Source: Gammaproteobacteria bacterium (GTDB lineage: Bacteria > Pseudomonadota > Gammaproteobacteria > SZUA-229). Taken from it: DNA of 11,910 nucleotides. Shown piece after piece: positions 1 to 6,625 of this stretch (position 1 is the stretch's first letter; each line of letters begins with the position of its first letter). Location of the stretch: the NCBI GenBank assembly GCA_023136715.1, contig JAGLQT010000230.1, positions 1-11,910 on the forward strand, in the 5' to 3' direction. The notes beneath the pieces are model-generated. The model was not told the origin of the DNA. It saw only the letters and a program-made list of their open reading frames with translations, and did no database searches. Made by a program: the position numbers and the translations under genes.

Positions 1-237
1 CAGACGATCTGCGAGCCTTATACCGTGGTATTCAAAAAGCTCTCCGCGCAAACGATTGAGCGCTATCTAAAGAAAGAAGAACCCTATAACTGTGCCGGCA
101 GCTTCAAGTCGGAAGGTCTTGGCATCGCCCTGTTTGAGAAATTTGAAGGCGAAGACCCGAACTCCCTTATCGGTCTACCCCTTATTAAACTGGTTGGCAT
201 GCTGGAAAATGAGGGTTTAGAAATCCCGGCAATATAA
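1..237 (+). CDS. yceF: Maf/YceF-like nucleotide pyrophosphatase, C-terminal part (5' end outside window)
   Basis: The first 78 codons in frame 1 are open from the first base of the window to a TAA at 235-237, so this is the tail of a longer gene (the family is about 190-200 aa). The GTG at 25 is an internal codon, not a start. Maf proteins hydrolyse modified or canonical nucleoside triphosphates in the cytoplasm, and the YceF branch prefers 7-methyl-GTP. What is seen is the conserved C-terminal block: a Cys-Ala-Gly-Ser-Phe-Lys-Ser-Glu-Gly run, then Phe-Glu, Asp-Pro-Asn and Ile-Gly-Leu-Pro-Leu. It follows the E. coli YceF C-terminus as I recall it closely, better than YhdE-type Maf. The next gene starts 10 bases after the stop on the same strand, so the two are probably co-transcribed. 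The catalytic N-terminal half lies outside the window. Confidence 0.9.
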   Translation, partial: QTICEPYTVVFKKLSAQTIERYLKKEEPYNCAGSFKSEGLGIALFEKFEGEDPNSLIGLPLIKLVGMLENEGLEIPAI

Positions 238-247
238 TTCAAAGCAC

Positions 248-823
248 ATGCTGAAGAACCCATTAATCCCCGACATCCTGTTTTTGTTACAGCAACACCC
301 CGAAGGCATTACCGAATATTTGGTTATTAAATCACTGGAAGAACATACCGGTTTTGAACACATTGGCGATGATTACCAATTAGCCATCTTTCAAAAACAC
401 TTCATGGTGATGAACGCACTACATCAATTGCAAAAAATATTGATGACAGAGGAACAGCTTTTCTTGGATATATCACCACTTAAAATTCAACTGATCAGCA
501 GTAGCAATCAATCAAATTATAAAGAGCTCACTGAATCAGAAGATGCGAAACTTAGCGAATATTATCTGGACTGGTCAAATTTTGAAAATACTGACAAGGA
601 AGATGTTGAAAATTTACTGGCAGACTTCTGGAAGTTATATATCAGTGCAGATAATCGAATGGAGGCACTGGCTATTTTAGAGCTCAAAGAAGACGCCTGC
701 GGTGAGACCATTAACCGACGTTACCGCGAACTTGCAGCGATCCATCATCCTGACAAGGGTGGCGATCAAGCCATTTTTATCAGCATTCGCCAGGCCTATG
801 AAACACTAAGCCCTGTTAAATAA
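248..823 (+). CDS. DnaJ-related J-domain co-chaperone (C-terminal J domain)
   Basis: A 191-aa protein. Residues 1 to about 135 resemble the DnaJ-related N-terminal domain found in gammaproteobacteria: an opening Pro-Leu-Ile-Pro, a Gln-His-Pro-Glu-Gly-Ile-Thr-Glu-Tyr block and a long helix around residues 40-65. Residues about 138-190 form a compact J domain with the His-Pro-Asp tripeptide at 167-169, followed by Lys-Gly-Gly-Asp and the helix ending in Ala-Tyr-Glu-Thr-Leu. J domains stimulate the ATPase of Hsp70 (DnaK), and the HPD motif is essential for this. There is no Gly/Phe linker or zinc-finger domain, so it is a class C J-protein that probably recruits DnaK to a specific client, which is unknown. 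The ATG is 10 bases after the preceding stop with only a weak Shine-Dalgarno. It converges on the LOG-family gene across a 17-base gap (824-840) with no clear terminator. Confidence 0.88.
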   Translation: MLKNPLIPDILFLLQQHPEGITEYLVIKSLEEHTGFEHIGDDYQLAIFQKHFMVMNALHQLQKILMTEEQLFLDISPLKIQLISSSNQSNYKELTESEDAKLSEYYLDWSNFENTDKEDVENLLADFWKLYISADNRMEALAILELKEDACGETINRRYRELAAIHHPDKGGDQAIFISIRQAYETLSPVK

Positions 824-840
824 GAACAATAAAAAAATCC

Positions 841-1575
841 CTACTTATTATTTCTCACTATATTCTTTATCACTTCTTCTACATTTTTTGACATGGGGTT
901 TTTTAACCAGTCCTGCCGCGCCTCTTCAATATGCTTAAACTTCTTCTCGCGATGACAATTCATAATTTCAACAACTTCATCAACATCATCAGTCATTACA
1001 ATTAAATCAAAGTCTTCTTCCGAAACAGCGCCGTGTTCAAGCAGCGTGGCTTTCATCCAGCCTATTAATCCTGACCAGAATTTTGTACCAAATAAAATAA
1101 CCGGCATTCTATAAATTTTTTCAGTCTGCATAAGTGTCAGCGACTCAAAAAACTCATCGAGTGTACCAAAGCCACCTGGCATACACACATAACCCATAGA
1201 ATATTTGACAAAGATGACTTTGCGGGCAAAAAAGTAACGAAAGGCCAGCGATAAATTCTGAAATTCATTGGGCGTTTGTTCGTGCGGTAAATCAATATTC
1301 AAACCCACTGAAATTGCATCATTCTCAGCCGCACCTTTATTTGCCGCTTCCATGATACCGCCGCCGCCGCCAGAAATGATGGAGTAATTTTCTTTAGCAA
1401 GACGAGCACTAATCTCTACGGCTTTCTGATAATAATGATTATCAGCCTGGGTACGTGCAGAACCAAATATGGAAACCGCAAAACCTATGTCTGCCAGTTT
1501 ATCGAAACCTTCGGTAAACTCACTGATAATCCGAAACATTCGCCAGGATTCATCGCCTTTAAAATCTTCAATCAT
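841..1575 (-). CDS. LOG-family (TIGR00730-like) Rossmann-fold protein
   Basis: A 244-aa cytoplasmic protein of the family once called lysine decarboxylase-like. Members with the full motif set typically hydrolyse nucleoside 5'-monophosphates to free base and ribose 5-phosphate, as in LOG cytokinin-activating enzymes and E. coli PpnN. Visible motifs are Phe-Gly-Ser-Ala-Arg at 37-41, a Ser-Gly5-Ile-Met-Glu-Ala-Ala-Asn nucleotide-binding loop at 68-79, and the diagnostic Pro-Gly-Gly-x-Gly-Thr-x-x-Glu at 133-141. The loop has five consecutive glycines where relatives often have Gly-Gly-Gly-Pro-Gly. The ATG at 1575 has an AAGAGA-type Shine-Dalgarno with GAGA at 1582-1585, six bases upstream. The gene follows the 1281-aa oxidoreductase after 47 bases on the same strand, with no strong terminator between, so it is probably the second gene of that unit. 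The substrate cannot be told from sequence. Family assignment is sure; specific activity is inference. Confidence 0.9.
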   Translation of the reverse strand: MIEDFKGDESWRMFRIISEFTEGFDKLADIGFAVSIFGSARTQADNHYYQKAVEISARLAKENYSIISGGGGGIMEAANKGAAENDAISVGLNIDLPHEQTPNEFQNLSLAFRYFFARKVIFVKYSMGYVCMPGGFGTLDEFFESLTLMQTEKIYRMPVILFGTKFWSGLIGWMKATLLEHGAVSEEDFDLIVMTDDVDEVVEIMNCHREKKFKHIEEARQDWLKNPMSKNVEEVIKNIVRNNK

Positions 1576-1622
1576 AGAATATCTCTTTTAGATGATAGTT
1601 CTTCGCAATTATGGTTATACGG

Positions 1623-4600
1623 CTATAACAATACTCTTTCAATACCGTCAGATTTAATCCTGGCAAGCATCGTTTCCTGCCAGTATTTACCTAAATTATT
1701 TTTACACAACTCAACAACAATATAATCTGTTTCTAAGTCAGCATCATCCTGATAACGTGACAATCCCTGCTGACAGGCAGGACAGGAAGTCAACATTTTT
1801 ACTTTTCCATCCTTGTTGCCTTGATTGCCGCTCAGCTCAACTATACCCTTTTGCAATTCTTCCCGTTTTCGATAACGTAGCTGCTCAGCAATATCCGGGC
1901 GAGCCGTACCCAAAGTTCCTGATTCACCACAACAACGATCAGACAGTATCACCTTCTTATTCATCAAGCTGGAAGCGACTTTAATCGGGTTATACGATTT
2001 TATCGGCGTATGACATGGGTCGTGATACAAATACTGCGTACTGTTATCAACATCCATTGTTACGCCCTTCTCCATCAGGTATTCGTGTATGTCCAGCAAA
2101 CGACATCCGGGGAATATTTTCTCGAATTCATACTTCAGCAACTGATCCATGCAGGTACCGCAACTCACAATTACTGTTTTGATATCAAGATAATTTAGCG
2201 TATTGGCAATACGGTGAAACAGGACACGATTTTCGGTGCTGATCGCCTGGCCTTTTTCTGCATCACCGCCAGCTGTTTGCGGATAACCACAACAGAGATA
2301 ACCCGGAGGCAATACTGTTTTTGCGCCTGCTACATAAAGCATGCTCAATGTTGCCAGGCCAATCTGACTGAATAAACGCTCTGAACCACATCCTGGAAAA
2401 TAAAACACCGCATCAGAATCGGTATTGGTTTTTTCAGCATTGCGAATAATCACTACCTGCGAAGCATCTTCAGCACCCAACAAACTTCTCATTGGCTTAG
2501 AGGGTATTTTTGCACGCATGGGTTTACGCACAAAATTGACGAGCTGTTCATTAACCCGTGTATGACCTGTTGTCGATGGCGGCAACCGTTTTTTACGCCC
2601 CAGAAGCCCCATTCTCTTTGCTAAGGAATGCGCCAGATTAATGCTTTTAAAACCCGTCTGCGCCATTGCGATACGCATGAGTTTGACGACCATGGGATCT
2701 TTTACATTTAAAAACTGCATGGCCGCCCAACCACCCAAATTAAAACGTTTTTGACCACGGGCTTTTAATATTTTCCGCATGCGAATTGAAACATCGCCAA
2801 AATCGATATTTACCGGGCATGGGTTAAAACACTTGTGACACACAGTGCAATGATCAGCCACATCATTTAAATCATCAAAGTGACGAATTGAAATGCCGCG
2901 ACGAGTTTGCTCTTCATATAAGAAAGCTTCGGTAATCAAACCTGAAGCCAGGATTTTGTTGCGCGGTGAATACAAAAGATTCGCACGTGGAATATGCGTC
3001 ATACAAACTGGTTTACACTTACCGCAACGCAGACAATGCTTGATATCGTCGTTGAGCAAACCTAATTCACTTTGCTCAAGTATCAACGCTTCCTGCTGCA
3101 CCAGAGCCAGTGATGGCGTATAGGCATTTTCCAGGCCGGAGCCTGGCATGAGCTTGCCTTTATTAAAACGACCCTGCGGATCAACCTTCTGCTTGTAGCT
3201 AACAAAGGCGGCTAGTTTCTCTGGCTCAAGATATTGAATTTTGGTGAGACCAATACCATGCTCGCCTGAAATAACACCGCCTAAATTTTGGGCCAGCTCC
3301 ATCACCTGATCAACTAAACGATCCGCTTCATGCAACATCTTATAGTTATCGGAATGCACAGGAATATTTGTGTGTACATTGCCATCACCGGCGTGCATGT
3401 GCATGGCAATAAACAAACGGTTGTTTTTAATCGCGAGATGTCTTTCGCGTAGATTGTTACGCAAAACTTCCATTTCCTGACCACGGAAAATCTCACGCAT
3501 GCGCTGTTTAATTTCCTGACGGTAAGAAATCAGCACATCACGGCGAAGCAATAAATTTAATATCGTGTCACCTTCTCGAATGGCTGCTTGCTCGGCTTCA
3601 GTCAACAGACTGGCATGATCGGTGGCGGCATCATCCATGCTCTCTAGCAGCTTCTTCCAGCGTTGACGAACCTTCTCAAGATGTTCGCACGCCATGTCCA
3701 GTTTAGCCTGAAAAATAGCATGTATCTCTTCGCTATCATCAAAATCTTTATCCAGTTTTAAATCGGATAAATCACCCAATAAATATTCAACAAATGAGTC
3801 AACACTTTCCAGTTTATTAACAATCGATTGCTCAATGTTAATGCGCTCAACACCGGTGTTGTACTCATTGAGCCTATGCAGTGGAATAACGACGTCTTCG
3901 TTCACCTTGAAGGCATTGGTATGCGCTGAAATGGCGGCAGTGCGTGCGCGATCCAGCCAGAAGTGGCGACGCGCTTCAGGACTGACGGCAACAAAACCTT
4001 CACCATCACGTTGGTTAGCCAGCGCGATAATATCTGAAACCACTTTGGCAACATCACCTTCCACATCACCGGCGATGTCAGCAATCAACACCATGCGCGG
4101 ACGTTCACGACCAGGACTCTTGGTGGTGTAACGCACGGCCTTTACATAACGCTCATCGAGATGCTCCAGACCGGCCAGCACAACACCTTCGGTCTTATTC
4201 GCACGATCAACCAGTTCAGGAATAGCAGAGATAGAGCGTGTTAAATCAGAACCAAAAAATTCAAGACAAACCGTACGCGTATATTTCGGCATGCAGTGTA
4301 AAATAAAACGCGCCGAGGTGATGATGCCATCACAACCTTCTTTTTGAATACCAGGTAAGCCGGAAAGAAATTTATCGGTAACATCCTTACCCAAACCTGC
4401 TTTGCGAAATACCGAACCCGCAATACGTAATAGCCCAGGCTCACCGATTAAAGTTTCACCATCACGTTTAAAACGACTAATGCGGAAAATCACTTCTTCC
4501 TGTTCATGCACTTTGCCCAGATTGTGATTACAACGCTCGACTTCTATCCACTCGGCATCCGGTGTCACCATGCGCCATGACACAAGGTTATCCAGTGTCG

Positions 4601-5468
4601 TGCCCCATAACACCGCTTTCTTACCACCCGCATTCATAGCGACGTTACCGCCAATACAGGAAGCATCCTGTGAGGTTGGATCGACAGCGAACACCAGCTC
4701 ATTAGCACCCGCCAGATCGGACACACGACGAGTCACCACACCGGCCCCACAGCGCACCGTTGGCACCGCTTTATCAAGACCAATCAATGTTTGTTTTTCT
4801 ACACTGCTTAGCGATTCCAGCTTTTCAGTGTTGATCACGACTGAATGTGCAACCAGAGGTATCGCACCACCGGTATAACCTGTACCACCACCACGCGGAA
4901 TAATGGTTAATTCCAGATCAATACAGGCCTGCACTATATCAATGACTTCTTCTTCAGTATCTGGGGAAATGACTACAAAGGGGGATTCAACACGCCAGTC
5001 AGTCGCATCGGTGGCGTGTGAAACTCGGGCAAGCCCGCCAAAATCGATATTATCTTTGCGTGTGACACGTCTGAAACGCTTGCGAACTTTTTCACGCAGC
5101 TTCTTATCGGCTTCAAATTGATCAGCAAAACGATTAACCGCTTCACTCGCAGCACGATGCAATTCCAGGGCTTTGGTATTGCCACCGGCTCGCGCTTCAA
5201 TCTGACCAAGGCGGTGATGCATGGCTTCGATCAGGGCATTACGTCGCCCGACATCTTCCAGCAGATCTTCTTCCAGATAAGGATTGCGCGACACCACCCA
5301 CATATCACCCAGCACTTCCAGCAGCATACGGGCTGAAATACCGGTATTACGCTCACCACGCAGCTCTTCAACCAGTTGCCAGATCGGAGCACCCAGAAAA
5401 CGAGTAACGATTTCACGGTCTGAAAACGAGGTGTAGTTATACGGAATTTCGCGGATGCGCTCAGGCAT
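1623..5468 (-). CDS. Fused FAD-linked dehydrogenase / iron-sulfur reductase (DUF3683-type, GlcD-GlcF-like), 1281 aa
   Basis: Likely oxidises a 2-hydroxy acid (D-lactate or glycolate class) and passes electrons through iron-sulfur clusters to the respiratory chain; the substrate is not determinable. Domain order: an N-terminal DUF3683-like region (1 to about 140); an FAD-binding PCMH domain (about 155-310) with Arg-Gly-Gly-Gly-Thr-Gly-Tyr-Thr-Gly at 192-200 and Gly-Gly-Asn-x-Ala-Met-Asn-Ala-Gly-Gly at 273-282; an FAD-oxidase C-terminal domain (about 385-776) with a charged helical insert (about 555-680), His-Ala-Gly-Asp-Gly-Asn-Val-His at 692-699 and Gly-Glu-His-Gly-Ile-Gly at 735-740. Two 4Fe-4S motifs follow, at C812/815/818/822 and C874/877/880/884, then two CCG repeats: C1027, C1059-C1060, C1103/C1106; and C1152, C1179-C1180, C1229/C1232. 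No signal peptide or membrane helix is evident, so it is cytoplasmic or peripheral. The N-terminus matches the family start, supporting the ATG at 5468 despite a weak ribosome site. Confidence 0.9.
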   Translation of the reverse strand: MPERIREIPYNYTSFSDREIVTRFLGAPIWQLVEELRGERNTGISARMLLEVLGDMWVVSRNPYLEEDLLEDVGRRNALIEAMHHRLGQIEARAGGNTKALELHRAASEAVNRFADQFEADKKLREKVRKRFRRVTRKDNIDFGGLARVSHATDATDWRVESPFVVISPDTEEEVIDIVQACIDLELTIIPRGGGTGYTGGAIPLVAHSVVINTEKLESLSSVEKQTLIGLDKAVPTVRCGAGVVTRRVSDLAGANELVFAVDPTSQDASCIGGNVAMNAGGKKAVLWGTTLDNLVSWRMVTPDAEWIEVERCNHNLGKVHEQEEVIFRISRFKRDGETLIGEPGLLRIAGSVFRKAGLGKDVTDKFLSGLPGIQKEGCDGIITSARFILHCMPKYTRTVCLEFFGSDLTRSISAIPELVDRANKTEGVVLAGLEHLDERYVKAVRYTTKSPGRERPRMVLIADIAGDVEGDVAKVVSDIIALANQRDGEGFVAVSPEARRHFWLDRARTAAISAHTNAFKVNEDVVIPLHRLNEYNTGVERINIEQSIVNKLESVDSFVEYLLGDLSDLKLDKDFDDSEEIHAIFQAKLDMACEHLEKVRQRWKKLLESMDDAATDHASLLTEAEQAAIREGDTILNLLLRRDVLISYRQEIKQRMREIFRGQEMEVLRNNLRERHLAIKNNRLFIAMHMHAGDGNVHTNIPVHSDNYKMLHEADRLVDQVMELAQNLGGVISGEHGIGLTKIQYLEPEKLAAFVSYKQKVDPQGRFNKGKLMPGSGLENAYTPSLALVQQEALILEQSELGLLNDDIKHCLRCGKCKPVCMTHIPRANLLYSPRNKILASGLITEAFLYEEQTRRGISIRHFDDLNDVADHCTVCHKCFNPCPVNIDFGDVSIRMRKILKARGQKRFNLGGWAAMQFLNVKDPMVVKLMRIAMAQTGFKSINLAHSLAKRMGLLGRKKRLPPSTTGHTRVNEQLVNFVRKPMRAKIPSKPMRSLLGAEDASQVVIIRNAEKTNTDSDAVFYFPGCGSERLFSQIGLATLSMLYVAGAKTVLPPGYLCCGYPQTAGGDAEKGQAISTENRVLFHRIANTLNYLDIKTVIVSCGTCMDQLLKYEFEKIFPGCRLLDIHEYLMEKGVTMDVDNSTQYLYHDPCHTPIKSYNPIKVASSLMNKKVILSDRCCGESGTLGTARPDIAEQLRYRKREELQKGIVELSGNQGNKDGKVKMLTSCPACQQGLSRYQDDADLETDYIVVELCKNNLGKYWQETMLARIKSDGIERVLL

Positions 5469-5497
5469 AGATAGGGTCTTTGTTAACTTTTGAATAC

Positions 5498-5526
5498 ATT
5501 ATAGACATGTAGAAACAAAAAAAGAG
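5498..5526 (-). promoter_or_regulatory. Candidate sigma70 promoter for the 1281-aa oxidoreductase gene
   Basis: On the minus strand a perfect TATAAT lies at 5503-5498. It would start transcription near 5491, giving a 5' leader of about 23 bases before the ATG at 5468. The region at -35 (5526-5521, CTCTTT) is a poor match and falls inside the 3' arm of the tRNA-Ser terminator stem. The -10 element is seen directly; promoter function is inferred. Confidence 0.45.
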
Positions 5527-5543
5527 GTCGTAGTGACCTCTTT
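5514..5543 (-). terminator. Intrinsic terminator of tRNA-Ser
   Basis: A perfect 9-bp stem (AAAGAGGTC with GACCTCTTT, positions 5521-5529 and 5535-5543) closes a 5-base loop. Read on the minus strand it runs into a tract of seven T residues, then GTTTC. It lies 8 bases past the encoded CCA of the tRNA gene, which fits a terminator for the tRNA transcript. On the + strand there is no T-tract of comparable quality. Confidence 0.85.
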
Positions 5544-5551
5544 ATAGAAAA

Positions 5552-5639
5552 TGGCGGAGAATGAGGGATTCGAACCCTCGGAACCTTACGGTTCAACGGT
5601 TTTCAAGACCGCCGCTTTCGACCACTCAGCCAACTCTCC
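5552..5639 (-). tRNA. tRNA-Ser (anticodon UGA), CCA encoded
   Basis: An 88-base gene including an encoded CCA (5552-5554). The acceptor stem pairs GGAGAGT at the 5' end with ATTCTCC at the 3' end, with one G-T wobble, and is followed by discriminator G. The anticodon loop CTTGAAA (5607-5601) gives anticodon TGA (5605-5603), which reads UCA codons. The T-arm GAGGGTTCGAATCCCTC is canonical. A long variable arm, with GAACC facing GGTTC, marks it as a class II serine tRNA. It has its own promoter and terminator and is transcribed towards the large oxidoreductase gene. Open frames across this region are artefacts of the tRNA. Confidence 0.97.
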
Positions 5640-5675
5640 GGAAATCATTTGTTATCACCCGAATTACTGCTTTCG

Positions 5676-5712
5676 GGAGCGCGTATCTTACTGGATTTCC
5701 AACTTGTTTCAA
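5676..5712 (-). promoter_or_regulatory. Candidate tRNA-Ser promoter with GC-rich discriminator
   Basis: On the minus strand TTGAAA (5712-5707) is followed after 16 bases by TAAGAT (5690-5685), then by a GC-rich ACGCGCTCC stretch. That is the typical discriminator of stringently controlled stable-RNA promoters in Proteobacteria. The start would lie near 5678, giving a leader of about 38 bases. The leader begins with a 6-bp hairpin (CCCGAA at 5677-5672 pairing with TTCGGG at 5663-5658). The element is seen; growth-rate control is inferred. Confidence 0.55.
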
Positions 5713-5775
5713 TGAGTACAGCACGGCTTTTGCATTTATTATTAACAATATATCATTCCAAAGCCCCAAATAAGC

Positions 5776-5803
5776 TTGAAATCCTTCATCGACACCCTAA
5801 TAT
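5776..5803 (+). promoter_or_regulatory. Candidate sigma70 promoter for yccA
   Basis: TTGAAA (5776-5781), a 16-base spacer and TAATAT (5798-5803) precede yccA. They would give a leader of about 100 bases. The rest of the 274-base gap between the tRNA and yccA (5640-5913) holds the divergent tRNA promoter and no convincing gene. This is a consensus match only. Confidence 0.4.
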
Positions 5804-5913
5804 ACGCTTCAGAAACGCTGAGTAATGATAAGACATGAAACTTATTATCATTTACCCTGTCCACCTAATAGTGGTAATCTCACGAATAATTTGAAACATC
5901 TATAGGAAGAAAA

Positions 5914-6576
5914 ATGCAAATTTCAGCAACACGCTCAGAATCACAAATCCTTTCAACCAATAAGGTTTTAAAGAATACATACGCCCTGTTATCTGCGACT
6001 CTGTTTTTCAGTGCGCTAATGGCTGCACTTTCTATGGCAATCGAGCTACCACACGGTGTGAGCATGATAGGCATGTTTGGAGCAATGGGCCTGATCTTTT
6101 TCGCCCTACCTCGTACCGCCAACTCAAGCAAAGGCCTATGGGTTGTTTTTGGAATAACAGGCTTGCTTGGCCTTAGCATTGGGCCGATGTTGAACGCTTA
6201 CCTGCAAATGGCTAACGGTGGCCAGATTATTGCGACTGCTTTTGGCGGCACCGGCGTTATCTTCCTTGGCCTGTCTGGTTATGCATTAACTAGCCGTAAG
6301 GACTTTAGTTTTATGGCTGGTTTTCTGGTTGTCGGCATGGGCATCGCAATTGTTGCCATGATCGCAAATATTTTTTTAGATATGCCTGCTCTTTCACTGG
6401 CTATTTCATCAGCAGTCATACTGATAATGAGCGGCTTTATTCTGCATGACACCAGCGCGATTATTCGTGGTGAGCAGACCAATTACATAATGGCAACGGT
6501 AGGTATGTATCTGAGCATATTCAATATATTCATTCACCTGCTTAATATTCTTGGTGCACTCAGTGGTCGTGATTAA
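5914..6576 (+). CDS. yccA: YccA-like Bax inhibitor-1 family membrane protein
   Basis: A 220-aa inner-membrane protein. After a polar N-terminus (1 to about 22) the sequence is almost entirely hydrophobic, with about seven membrane segments (roughly 24-44, 48-66, 74-95, 105-127, 133-153, 156-177 and 190-215). The C-terminal half follows E. coli YccA as I recall it closely: Gly-Tyr-Ala-Leu-Thr-Ser-Arg-Lys-Asp-Phe-Ser-Phe near 126-137, Ala-Asn-Ile-Phe-Leu, and Glu-Gln-Thr-Asn-Tyr-Ile-Met-Ala-Thr-Val near 191-200, ending in Leu-Gly-Ala-Leu-Ser-Gly-Arg-Asp. YccA binds the FtsH membrane protease and is both a substrate and a modulator, protecting the Sec translocon under stress; BI-1 proteins are also linked to ion leak. 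The ATG at 5914 has AGGAAG (5904-5909) at good spacing. It is a single-gene unit, divergent from tRNA-Ser and closed by the terminator at 6601. Confidence 0.92.
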   Translation: MQISATRSESQILSTNKVLKNTYALLSATLFFSALMAALSMAIELPHGVSMIGMFGAMGLIFFALPRTANSSKGLWVVFGITGLLGLSIGPMLNAYLQMANGGQIIATAFGGTGVIFLGLSGYALTSRKDFSFMAGFLVVGMGIAIVAMIANIFLDMPALSLAISSAVILIMSGFILHDTSAIIRGEQTNYIMATVGMYLSIFNIFIHLLNILGALSGRD

Positions 6577-6600
6577 TTAATACTTAATCCAGCCAAACAA

Positions 6601-6625
6601 AAAGCCCCGCAATGCGGGGCTTTTT
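6601..6625. terminator. Bidirectional intrinsic terminator between yccA and tilS
   Basis: AAAGCCCCGC (6601-6610), a 3-base loop and GCGGGGCTTT (6614-6623) form a 10-bp GC-rich stem. It is flanked by a T-tract on the + strand and an A-tract on the other side, which is a T-tract for the minus strand. It ends yccA on the + strand, 24 bases after its stop, and tilS on the minus strand, immediately after its TAA at 6626-6628. Confidence 0.95.

Noticed and set aside
812..860. Possible terminator between the convergent J-protein and LOG genes (AAATAAG facing CTTATTA)
   Set aside because: Only A-T rich pairing across a loop of about 20 bases; likely chance in AT-rich sequence.
1614..1629. 6-bp GTTATA/TATAAC hairpin over the stop codon of the 1281-aa gene
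   Set aside because: AT-rich, short and without a T-tract; too weak to call a terminator.
3835..5336. Several + strand frames of 70-100 codons opposite the 1281-aa gene
   Set aside because: They are antisense shadows of a strongly conserved coding sequence, with low-complexity Ser/Arg/Thr composition and no start signals.
5561..5773. A 70-codon + strand frame beginning Met-Arg-Asp-Ser-Asn-Pro-Arg
   Set aside because: It is the antisense translation of the tRNA-Ser gene; the opening peptide is a well-known artefact of tRNA sequences and has no ribosome site.
5712..5825. A 37-codon + strand frame between the tRNA and yccA
   Set aside because: No Shine-Dalgarno, no recognisable protein features, and it overlaps the candidate yccA promoter; chance ORF.
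5821..5880. Imperfect inverted repeats in the yccA leader (GATAAG/CTTATTATC and CCAC/GTGG)
   Set aside because: Short, interrupted arms with no matching known operator or riboswitch.
5880..6179. A 99-codon minus-strand frame opposite yccA
   Set aside because: Shadow of the yccA reading frame; composition does not look like a real protein and the yccA assignment is strong.
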